From Cheiracanthium punctorium (taxonomy: Eukaryota; Arthropoda; Arachnida; Araneae; Cheiracanthiidae): a stretch of DNA of 64,000 nt. This document shows, piece by piece, positions 46,876-55,644 of this stretch. The notes beneath the pieces are model-generated. The model made no database searches. It was not told where the DNA came from and saw nothing but the letters and a program-made list of their open reading frames with translations. The stretch is taken from contig JAWZYV010011608.1 of the NCBI GenBank assembly GCA_038373885.1, positions 558,001-622,000 on the forward strand, read 5' to 3'. Each line of letters starts with the position of its first letter. The first letter of the stretch is position 1. A program made the translations under genes and the position numbers.

Positions 46876-47460
46876 TTAGGTTGTAACGAAAGTTTTCCGC
46901 CACTCCAAGTATTGCCTGCACAAGCAGTTCGCGTTGGTGTCTTTGCCAATATTTTGTAAGACGATTTTTGTTATTTGAAAGAAAAGACTTGTTTTAGAGC
47001 ACTGTGTTGTGAAATCCGTAAAACAATATCGTTATGATTAAGTATAAGGTTTCTGAAATGGAACTACCACGCTACCAGATTGGTCCATCATTTACTCTCA
47101 GTTTTGTCGCAAAAGGTCAGCTACAGAATGACACTGAATCATGTGTACAGCTTAAGGTACTACTGTTGTATCATATGACACTGTGAAGATTTGGCATCGA
47201 AAGTTCAAAAACGAGGACTAGGATATTAAAGAAGCAAAGCGCTCTGACCGGACTACTGATGCTGATGTGGCCCGCCTACGAGAATTTGTGGAAGAAAATA
47301 AAATATTCATCCACGAGAGCTAGCTAAAAGAGTTAGACTTTAGTGTCATGTCCATTTAGGGGCGCTAAGCATCGCATAAACTTGACGTATAAGGTCAATA
47401 GCTGGGTACTGCGTGAGCTGACTCAAGCAAATCTGGCGGAAAACTTTCGTTACAACCTGA
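46876..47460 (+). mobile_element. Internally deleted mariner
   Basis: The left end TTAGGTTGTAACGAAAG and the inverse of the right end, TCAGGTTGTAACGAAAG, continue through TTTTCCGCC. TA flanks both ends (46874-46875, 47461-47462). It is 585 bp against about 1.3 kb for a full mariner. It keeps the 5' part and a short 3' end and lacks the catalytic D residues. Its ends differ from the 31668 mariner, so it is a different subfamily. Confidence 0.85.
47034..47320 (+). pseudogene. Mariner transposase N-terminal remnant
   Basis: From about 47182 the frame reads VKIWHRKFKN, then a stop (47219-47221), then DIKEAKRSDRTTDADVARL and EFVEENK. This is the mariner DNA-binding region and linker. The upstream start near 47034 is uncertain because the frame is shifted in between. 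The catalytic domain is deleted. Confidence 0.7.
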
Positions 47461-47479
47461 TATTTTAAAACCGAAGAAG

Positions 47480-47580
47480 AATTCCATAGCCCGAACGACT
47501 CAGTAGGATTCGTACCCGGGGCCTATTCTTTCACATTCTCGCGTTCTCTAGACTAGAACCTCTATATGAGCACAGGTCGG
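47480..47580 (-). repeat. tRNA-like SINE relic
   Basis: The minus strand contains GGTACGAATCC, a close B-box match. The upstream A-box is poor. No cloverleaf forms. Confidence 0.4.
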
Positions 47581-47617
47581 CCTACAATAAACGACAGTTC
47601 TTAATCTCAGTCTCAAC

Positions 47618-48696
47618 CAGGCCCGGACTGGTTCCTTTAGGGGCTCTCGGCTGGAGTTTGAAAAGGGGCCCCTTACTGATCACTTTAGAGGGAATAAAAT
47701 ATTAGACTATATAATATTTGGAATTTAGTCTTACGTGCCTAAAAACCACATTTAACTATTTCAGAGCTTTTGGGGCCCCTCACACTTCCGGGGTCCCCTC
47801 AAGCCGCTGGGTTCCTGGAGTCCTCCGCTGCGCCACTGCGTAAAGACGTGAGATTACTGGGAAATAAATAATCCAATTACTCTGACATATCTACTTATAT
47901 GATAAGCTAACGTATGCGGTAACAAAATCGACAATATTTCCACGCTGCGAACGGCAAGAGCTAGATGTAAACATTAGTGTTATAACAATAACGCAGGTGC
48001 GAAAATCCAATTAACAGTTCAGTGATGTCAAATGGGAGTAAGCCTGTGTCACGCAGTAGCTGGGTTACAAAATAACAATAGGGAGTTTGTGCATACCGTT
48101 TCTTCCTACGCTAACGCTAACGCTATCCGCTATACGGAGTATTTTGACCAACCATGTTTCGCATTTTATGCGTGCGCATGCGCTTTATTGTCCAATGTCA
48201 TTTAACGTTAGCGTTATCGTGAGTGAAACCGGGCCTGCACAAACTCCCTATTAATGGATACACAAAAACGCAAGATCTTTCGGACTTTTTCACAGCTTTA
48301 AAATATCGAATTGACAATACTTGGCGCATTAAACAACCCATCTAAAAAATGTCACAATGCTGTGGGCTAAAGCACATTTTAGCCAATTGCTGTTTCAACA
48401 TCAGCTTTTAAAATGACACCCAAAATGCGTAGCAACCCTAACCTAAATAAATTGAATGACAAATACTGTTGAAACAAAGAAGCATAATTTTCATTGAAAT
48501 GAGTCCAGAAATTTAATCAGCACTTCACTGAGTATAAAGAACAGTATGGTATGGGGCAGTGTATATCAAATTACTCAAATTATAAAGTTAGTATATCCCT
48601 TTTGTGGCATCTCTGGGGCCCCCTTGAGCCGGGGGCCCTTGTCGGCCGTGGACCCTCGGCGATCGCCGACCAGCCGACCTGACCAGTCAGGGCCTG
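47618..48696. mobile_element. hAT element, non-autonomous, 1079 bp
   Basis: The left end CAGGCCCGGACTGGT and the inverse of the right end, CAGGCCCTGACTGGT, agree at 14 of 15 positions. A perfect 8-bp duplication GTCTCAAC flanks it (47610-47617, 48697-48704). The interior contains no transposase frame and includes a nested MITE (48081-48248). The block 47890-48560 recurs inverted at 3850-4500. Confidence 0.92.
48081..48248. mobile_element. TA-flanked MITE nested in the hAT element
   Basis: Inverted ends GGGAGTTTGTGCA bound 168 bp, with TA duplicated (48079-48080, 48249-48250). The homologous copy near 4150-4170 has an uninterrupted ...CAATATT... at this point, a paralogous empty site that confirms the boundaries. 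It contains a GCTAACGCTAACGCTA run. Confidence 0.9.
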
Positions 48697-48704
48697 GTCT
48701 CAAC

Positions 48705-49190
48705 TACAACCTACACCTTGAAGGGGTCGTAGAAGTGCGTAGAAAGTAGACACTTCATATAGCTATAGCTAAAAAGTGGAGAAGGCCAGTTGCTGAGTTA
48801 TTCACTGTTTTGGTGGATAAGCTCTGAAAGGCCGATTGAGAATAGATCCTTCCACCACTACAGCAAGCTTCTATACCCAGTAACCATCCTTTTATTCTAA
48901 CCTCGAAATCCCAATAACGTTATTGTTCTTTTAAACCACTTAAATGAAAATAATATATACTCGAAGTTCAGATTTTGAAGTGTATTGATTTTATTAAAAT
49001 GCACTTAAAAAGAGTAATTGATGTGAAAAAATAAATTATTTTGCAGGGAATTTCACTTATTTTTGATTGATTAAAGCACCAAATTATACTTCCAAAAAGG
49101 GAACAAAAGTGGCTTTGGTGTGATTCAATCGGCATCCCTGCTGACTAAAGTAAAGCTTCAAAACGACGTGCAATCAACAATTCTGTCAAC
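48705..49190. other. Short intergenic stretch
   Basis: AT-rich sequence between two transposons. Nothing recognised. Confidence 0.5.
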
Positions 49191-49205
49191 GTCATCATTC
49201 ATATT

Positions 49206-50549
49206 GGGGATTCTTCGGTTACCGGGTGTCGTCGCCAAGCGCCGATGTGTCGCCAAACTTTGAGTTTGGTCGAAAGTTTGTTTACTTTAGCGTTAGAGTC
49301 AGATGTCTGTTGTAACCTGTGTTGATTGAGTTGAGGTGTTGGATGATGCTGTATTTTGATGAAAAAACGCTCGGTGGGTTCATTAAACGATACCAGGATG
49401 TTTGGTAAAGGAATTTTGTGATTGGTTTAGGCAATTTAACTGTAATCGGTAACCGGAAAAGCAGGTGAATTTGAATTCGATGTGTAAGTTCTTGTTTGGT
49501 GTTTGTTGAGTTATTTATGGGGAATACAAGATGTATTTGGAAATGTGTTGTGTTATTTGAAGTGTAGTGAATATTATGTTGTTGTTTAAAAAGGAAGTGT
49601 GTGTTTATTTGAAGGAGGGCGTGATTATAATGTTAAATAAAAGGAAGTGTTTTGGTTTTATGTTATTAGCTGATGTGTTATGGATATTTTTGAAGAGTTT
49701 CTTAAAATAAAGGTAAGTGTTTTTTTTTTTTAAAGAATTTTTGCAATTGCTTAAGGTTTTCAATGTGAATTGTAAATGGATATTTGATGTTGTTATGTTT
49801 TCATATAGTGACTTTATATGAGGTGTATAACTAGGTTATTTAATGCACCGATGTTGTTTTGAGTTGAAAACGGGCCAGTGTTTGCCCAGTTTACATAGCT
49901 GTACAACTAGGTTGCTGAATCCACTGAGGTTTTTTTAGTTAAAAACGGACCACTGGTTGCCTAGTTTATATAGCTGTAAAACTAGGTTGGTGAATCCACT
50001 GAGGTTTTTTTAGTTAAAAACGGACCACTGGTTGCCGAGTTTACATAGCTGTACAACTAGGTTTCTGAATCCACTGAGGTTTTTTTAGTAAAAAACGGTC
50101 AACTGGTTGCATAGTTTACATAGCTGTACAACTAGGTTGGTGAATCCACTGAGGTTTTTTTAGTTAAAAAGGGTCCACTGGTTGCATAGTTTACATAGCT
50201 GTAGAACTAGATTGCTTAATATTCTGAAATTTTTTTAGTTAAAAGTGGTTTACTGTTTGCTCATTTTTAATTGCCTGTTACTGAATTTGCTGACAATTTT
50301 TAGTGTTAAGTATGGATGGCGTATTTTGTTTTATTGTTTTTTTTTAAGTGGAATATCTGTGGAATTTTAATGTGTTAAATTAATTTGTATTTCTGACAGT
50401 GCTCAACATGTTGTATTATTTTATCGTATTCTAAAATGGTGTTTCACACGTGTAAAATTTGGCGACAAAAAAAAAGCGCCAAGTAGCGGGTGTTGGCGAG
50501 AAAAAAAAGTCGCCAAAAATAGCCGACACCCGCTAACCGAATAATTCCC
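49206..50549. mobile_element. Terminal-inverted-repeat element carrying a minisatellite
   Basis: The left end GGGGATTCTTCGGTTACC and the inverse of the right end, GGGAATTATTCGGTTAGC, continue as GGGTGTCG on both sides. The flank TTCATATT (49198-49205, 50550-50557) is an 8-bp duplication. The following GG is also shared, so it could be up to 10 bp. Subterminal GGCGA/TCGCC motifs occur at both ends. No coding frame. The superfamily is not clear: the duplication length allows hAT or Mutator-like. Confidence 0.8.
49824..50275. repeat. 75-bp minisatellite, about six units
   Basis: Units of 75-76 bp, each with CTAGGTTG.TGAATCCACTG-type and TTTACATAGCTGTA lines (CTAG at 49831, 49907, 49982, 50057, 50132, 50207). 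The middle units are the most alike and the outer ones diverged. Confidence 0.92.
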
Positions 50550-50937
50550 TTCATATTGGTTTAACGTTACTTATATCAAGTAATCTGTATAAGTTGAAGG
50601 CATGAGTTTTAATTGGAACATAATCCCAGACAGCACATAAGCTTAAATCAAGTTTGACATTTCTTTGAATTTGACGCACTAATGCAAGCTTGACAGTTCA
50701 ACTCATTCTAAGCTGGCAGCAAGCTTGCAGGAGTCAAGTTGAATTGTCAAGCTTAAATACAGTTGATTTAAGCTTGAAAATTGATACTCGCGTGATTTTT
50801 TCTTTTTAAAGGAGAGCGTTGATGGCGCCATCTGTGAAAGAGAATGGACATTAAATGTCTAGCGTCCTTTAAATTTGCTGAAAGTTCGTAAAGATGTGTT
50901 TTATTTTTATTACCAGTGCCATATATATTACCGGCAA

Positions 50938-51010
50938 GGCAAACGGGGCAACTGCCCAGGGCCTACAGATTTTAGGGACCAAAAATCTTACATCTTACAC
51001 TTTCGTAGTT
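50938..51010. repeat. Fragment of a GC-rich-ended repeat
   Basis: GGCAAACGGGGCAACTGCCC followed by AGGGCC looks like a transposon terminus. No partner end was located. Confidence 0.35.
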
Positions 51011-51302
51011 TTAAAATAAAATTACAAAAGATTTAAAAAAAAATCAGAAGTTAAATAATTTTTTTAATTATAAAGTATTATTACGAATTTTCGGGGCAAC
51101 CAGCTGCTCTGTGGCTTAAAATGGTTTAAAATTCGTATTCTACGCTTCAAATAGATAAATTTTGCTTTTTGTTGCATCAAAATCGGCCAATTAGAACCGG
51201 AGATATGGAGGTTTCGGTTTGCCATTGTTTTTCAATGGAGGTTCTAGAAAACTCGAGAAATATTGGTCCTAGAGCTTAGATCTCTTCACATTTGGGGACT
51301 TA

Positions 51303-51362
51303 TTTTTGGCGCCAAATTTGGCGATATTTCGCCAAAAGTCGCCAAGCTTGGCGACTTTTTGG
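51303..51362. repeat. Cluster of alternating GGCGA/TCGCC inverted repeats
   Basis: TTGGCG/CGCCAA occur alternately about six times in 60 bp (TTTGGCGCCAAATTTGGCGA and onward), able to form several small hairpins. Similar motifs border the element at 49206-50549. Confidence 0.7.
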
Positions 51363-51496
51363 TCATTTGGCTCGATTTTCCCAATGGGGCCTGGAAGTTG
51401 GTTTTCCTGCATTAAAAACGCATAATAACCTAACATTTCTCTTCTATGACGTAATCAAAATTCACGCTTTATGTAGAACCCTCGAGAAATTGACTT

Positions 51497-51564
51497 TTCT
51501 GGAAACTTCTTGTACCTCCTGCGTCGACTATTTATAGAAGCGCGCGTCGCCCCGAGAGTTCAGT
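51497..51564 (+). promoter_or_regulatory. Pol II promoter with heat-shock element, TATA box and initiator
   Basis: TTCTGGAAACTTC (51497-51509) fits the heat-shock element pattern TTCnnGAAnnTTC exactly. TATTTATA (51529-51536) lies 33 bp before the A of TCAGT (51560-51564), an arthropod-type initiator. A poly-A signal AATAAA follows at 51883-51888 with a GT-rich stretch after it. The layout matches a retrotransposon LTR (U3-R) or a heat-shock gene promoter. No coding frame follows, and LTR ends could not be fixed. Confidence 0.65.
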
Positions 51565-51882
51565 GCGAGTTGAACGCTCAATGTGTGAAGAGCTGTCAGT
51601 GAGAGCGCGCTTGCTTTGTGAAGAAAGCTGTGTTTCGCGCTGTTCGTGAAGCTTTGAATTTAAGTGCTGTGTGTACATTTTTCATCGCTGAGTCTTGAGA
51701 GACTGTTAGTTTTATTTCTCGTATATTTTCACTGAATTTTTGCCTGTGAAAGTGACTTATTTTGTGTGAGAAATACAGCATTTGTGAGAGCTTCTGACCC
51801 AAGCGAATTGTTAAAAGCACGTTACTGCTAGATTGTGCTTGTGAATTGTGTACAGCTGATTGTCCTACGAAGTTCTAGAAGC

Positions 51883-51888
51883 AATAAA
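51883..51888 (+). terminator. Polyadenylation signal AATAAA
   Basis: Located 321 bases after the predicted start and followed by GTTTGTGTTCC, a plausible downstream GU-rich element. With the promoter it defines a short transcript, as in an LTR R region. Confidence 0.55.
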
Positions 51889-52611
51889 GTTTGTGTTCCA
51901 TCCTGACAAGAGACTTTTTACTTGAACTTTATACACCAACTGGACTTTAGAACGACGAACCCCAGGAGTAGCAGAGTAATTCCGCAACAGTATGAAGAAT
52001 GAAAATAATTCAAATTTACATTTGTATAAATTAATTTAAACTTATTTTTAATTCTTCGAAATGCTCTATATCGATACCAATATGTCGGAAAATAACTAAC
52101 CACATTTGTAAAGAGAATTTTTAGTGTTAAAAAATAGCAATAATTTTCAATTATTTGTTATTTTAAGAAATATTTACAAAAATGACTAAAGTGTTTGTAT
52201 TCCATACATGTTAGCAACTGTGATATAGCATTTCGAAGTAACGTTTAACTATCTGTTTCTTTCATTTCAGATTACTTAACACAAAATTTGTGTTAAGTAA
52301 ACCCATTCTATATTCCCAAATATGGAAATTCTTCAAAATAAAATACAATTATACGACGAAATTGATTTCAAAATCAGTCGTTTGTCTCGATTTTGGCCAG
52401 CAGTATTGCTCAACGATGAGTGTTGAGGTACTGAAAGTTTTAAAACGTGTTTTTTTTTAAATTTTGATTTTAATTTAATTTATTTTGATGCATTATTTTA
52501 ATTTTGATGCATCCCATGAAAAAATAAAAGAAACAAATAACACATCGCCCACTTATCAATTTGGCGAGAAAACAGCGTGGTAAGTCACTTCAAACTTTAG
52601 TCATAGCTGCA

Positions 52612-52975
52612 CAAGGCTACGGTGGCGGAATGGATAGCCTGCTCGGCTCCTAAGCCTAGGAATGGACGCGAGACGAAAAATAAGCGTCTCGCGTCTCGCA
52701 AAATAGCCTAAAAGCTTGTCTCGACTCGCAAAAATCCCTATATGGTAATGTTAAAAATGTGTGTCTCGTCTCGCAAAAAAGCTGTAAATCTCTGTCTCGT
52801 CTCGCAAAAAAAGTCGTCTCGCGTCCATCCCTACCTAAGCCAAAGGGCCCGGGTTCCATCCCAGCGACAAACACTCGATGGAAACAGATTAAATTAAATT
52901 GAAGTTTCAGCGTAGAGGGGGAAAATGCGCGGAAAAATAAATTATGTGGGGCGCGTTAGCCAGCGGGCGCCCCGT
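52612..52975 (+). repeat. tRNA-like module of the CAAGCTTG transposon, copy 2
   Basis: TGGCGGAATGGATAGC is A-box-like and, beyond a nested hAT MITE, GGGTTCCATCCC is B-box-like. The downstream line GAAACAGATTAAATT and GCGCGGAAAAATAAATT match copy 1 at 14270-14320. Confidence 0.65.
52657..52833. mobile_element. hAT MITE, TAGGGATGG family, complete copy
   Basis: The left end TAGGAATGGACGCGAGACGA and the inverse of the right end differ at one of 20 positions. A perfect 8-bp duplication CCTAAGCC flanks it (52649-52656, 52834-52841). The interior is built from repeated TCTCGTCTCGCAAAAA lines. It splits the tRNA-like module between its A- and B-boxes. Confidence 0.93.
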
Positions 52976-53169
52976 GTATTTAAAAAATTTTTTTAAGCTT
53001 GAAATGTCAAGCTTAATGCAAGCTGGGCAAGTGTAAACTAGAACACTTGATTCAAGCTTGCATCAAGCTTACACGACTGGAATTTTCAAGCTTAATTCAA
53101 GCTTATTGACTTGATAAATCAAGCTTGCTGCAAGTTTGATGCAAGTTTACTGTGCTGTCTGGGATACTT

Positions 53170-54200
53170 TCACTCGAAAAATCAAATATAATGAAGTCCT
53201 TATATCTCTTTTCATACGATTTTAGATAACCGAATTTCATTTGCTAAAGAAGCCGAAAAAACATTTTTTTGGCGAACTCTAATCCGTTTTCTTTTCCTTT
53301 AACACGTGGCTTCATTTCCTAAATGACTCTCTAATTACGAATTAAATAATTTGGAGGCCATTAAAGAATAAAAAGAACCGTCGTCGTGGCAACGGGGAAG
53401 AAAAACAAAAATAAATCTTACTGAAATTCTCCTTCTTTTTTTTTATTATTCTTTCATCGTGTCAGGGAGAGAACGAAAGGACTCACTTAGGGGAAGCGCT
53501 CTGGAGCAGTAATTGAATAATTTATGGAGTTGTATGTTTTTGGGTACCCATAAAGTACCGCTAACGCCTAATGAGAAAAATAAGTTATTTTAAGGCTTTA
53601 GAAATTTGCGAATAACGCCGCACATCATCAGGAAGTTCAAGGCCCGAGGTCTTTGTTAGGTGTTCAGACGGAAGATCTCGGGAAACGTTTCTGTTAAGAC
53701 TTGATTTTTATTCTTTTTGCGTGCCGCAAACTATGGCTGGGAGTTTGTAATTACCGTTAATTAAATTTCTATTTTTTTTTAAATTTATTGTCTTTGCTTC
53801 AGTGGAATGTATCTTTATGACGAACGTCTACACGCTTAAACCAAACGAGCGAAATTCGATCAGTCGGAGCGATTTTTGGCGCTGTTTTCAAAAGTGCACT
53901 TCTCCTTTAGGAGCGTTTTTCGATCCCAAGAGCGGAGTGAAATATGCGTGAATCGAACGTTATCAGTATTTTGGAGAACAATAAGCGAAGAGGGGGATTC
54001 TCAGAAAAAAAGACTGCTTAAAGAGCACTTTTGCGGAAATACCGGTAGGTTTCGATGCAAACGGATCGCTCTCCAAAGTATTGTTTTTTCGCTCTTTGGG
54101 TTTAAATGTGTAAGTTTAGTGAAGATTTCTGGGAAAAAAGCTTTTTATGACATTTATAGTTTATGACAAATTAGCAACAAAATCGGAGATACACGATTCT
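53170..54200. other. Non-repetitive stretch with TAATTA sites, no gene
   Basis: Contains homeodomain-type sites (CTAATTACGAATTAAATAA near 53331, GTAATTACCGTTAATTAA near 53739) and less AT-rich blocks without copies elsewhere in the window. A 96-codon frame at 53876-54166 has no recognised domain. Possibly conserved regulatory DNA. Confidence 0.3.
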
Positions 54201-54449
54201 TTTTAAGCCACAAACTCACTGGTGTTCGCCCCCCCCCCACCCTTCCGGTTTTTAGAGTATTAATTTTACATTCATTATGTAAAGTCAATTCAACAGAACC
54301 AAAAGCTACATGCAACACCAATACAACGCAGCAGAACCAATTACCGAAGGCAACACTACTACAACACAGCCCGTCACTGCCTAAAACACCACAAGAGAGG
54401 AATTAATCACTGAATACAGCACCATTACAAAGGAACCACTCACTTCATG

Positions 54450-54614
54450 CAGTACCGTAGCCAGGGAAACATTTCGGGAGGGATTTTCAAATTTTATTTC
54501 TCACCGTGCCAAAATTTTAATACACTTTTACAAATAATAACACATGTTCCTGGAAATTTCGGGGTGGGTTTGACCCCCCCCCCCAAAAAAAAACCACCCT
54601 TGGCTACGGCCTTG
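54450..54614. mobile_element. hAT MITE, GTAGCC family, copy 4
   Basis: Ends CAGTACCGTAGCCAGG and CTTGGCTACGGCCTTG. A perfect 8-bp duplication ACTTCATG flanks it (54442-54449, 54615-54622). The interior is more diverged than in the other three copies. Confidence 0.85.
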
Positions 54615-54945
54615 ACTTCATGCCACAACCCTACAACAAAACCAGTCAGTGCAGAATAATCAATAATTAAGCTCCAAGTCCAAGACGGCGTGGTATTGGT
54701 TTTGTCGGACGACTAGGGAAGTCAGAAACGACTCAAATGTTAGGTGGATGCTACCAAATAGGCAACTGCTCTGGAGCAGAGTTTCTCGAATTGTGCTTCG
54801 CGGAGCACTAGGAGCTCCGTGCGAAGGTAAAAAGTGCTCCACGAAAAAATATCTCGCTGCTTTAGCCTATGATTCTTTAAAGTCGTATTTACTCTAGATG
54901 CTCCGCCAAAATACCAAGATCCTCAAAGTGCTCCAATTTTGAAAC

Positions 54946-55135
54946 TATCCCAGATGAGAGACCTATTATCTGAAATGGGCACCCCGAGAGGTTTCGTTTG
55001 AACGTGAAGGACATTGGAGCCACGACAGATTTTACGTGCACCAGCCCCCATTAGCGTACACGGTCCCACATCACCCCAGCCGAGAGAGGAGTTCACCCTC
55101 CCAAGCGCTGGCCAAGCCGGTGTTGAACGTGAACA
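54946..55135 (-). mobile_element. SINE with 5S-like head, copy 3 (partial)
   Basis: The minus strand reads GGCTTGGCCAGCGCTTGGGA, GGGTGAACTCC, then GTGTACGCTAATGGGGGC and CGAAACCTCTCGGGGTGCC, colinear with copies 1 and 2. Both the extreme 5' end and the 3' tail are missing. Confidence 0.75.
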
Positions 55136-55375
55136 AGTCGAAACTAATATCATATAGAGTGGCTATTATAAAACTCTTTAACAGTCGTATTATTTTCAAG
55201 AAAACGGTCATAAAAGTGTCTATTTTTTTATTGCAAACAATTGGATAAAAATAAGTGCATGTACAATGTATTCATTTTAAGGTTTTGGATATTTTTTTAG
55301 CACGAAAAAGAAGTTAAATTTCTAGGAAATGCCAACATTCAGGGTTAATATGACTGAATGTGTGTTTTGTAGTAA

Positions 55376-55634
55376 CAGTTGCGGATTCAGGGGAGGGGCT
55401 AGGGGGCTTCAGCCCCCCCCCCACCCAAAAAAAGAGATTGCTAAAGCGTAACATTCTGCTTCATTATGCACTTTGAATATTTAAAGTCACCTTTTTTAGT
55501 CACTTAGCCCATCCCAAAAGTTTTTACATTGGTTTAGACTAAAATTTTATTTATTGTATATTTTGCTTTTGTGAAATAAGTTTTTTTTTCAAAATTTAGC
55601 CTCTCCCAAAAGAAAACTTCTGGATCCGCCACTG
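55376..55634. mobile_element. hAT MITE, GGATCC family, copy 2
   Basis: Ends CAGTTGCGGATTCAGG and TTCTGGATCCGCCACTG. A perfect 8-bp duplication TGTAGTAA flanks it (55368-55375, 55635-55642). It has a G-run near the left end and is 259 bp. Confidence 0.9.
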
Positions 55635-55644
55635 TGTAGTAAGC

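Larger units (their letters stand above)
50625..53163. mobile_element. CAAGCTTG-arm transposon, copy 2 (both ends present)
   Basis: The terminal inverted repeats are CCCAGACAGCACA and TGTGCTGTCTGGG. The left arm (50638-50775) and right arm (52993-53160) contain about five and seven AAGCTT motifs, many within the 8-bp palindrome CAAGCTTG or TCAAGCTT. The interior holds a block shared with copy 1 (from about 52300), a tRNA-like module with a nested hAT MITE, and a 1.4 kb insert with promoter signals. The flanks show AT on both sides, which is only weakly informative. No transposase is present and I cannot place it in a known superfamily. Confidence 0.8.

Noticed and set aside
50625..50640. Idea that CAAGCTTG arms are a CRISPR array
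   Set aside because: Motifs are short, irregularly spaced and in both orientations, and the genome is eukaryotic.
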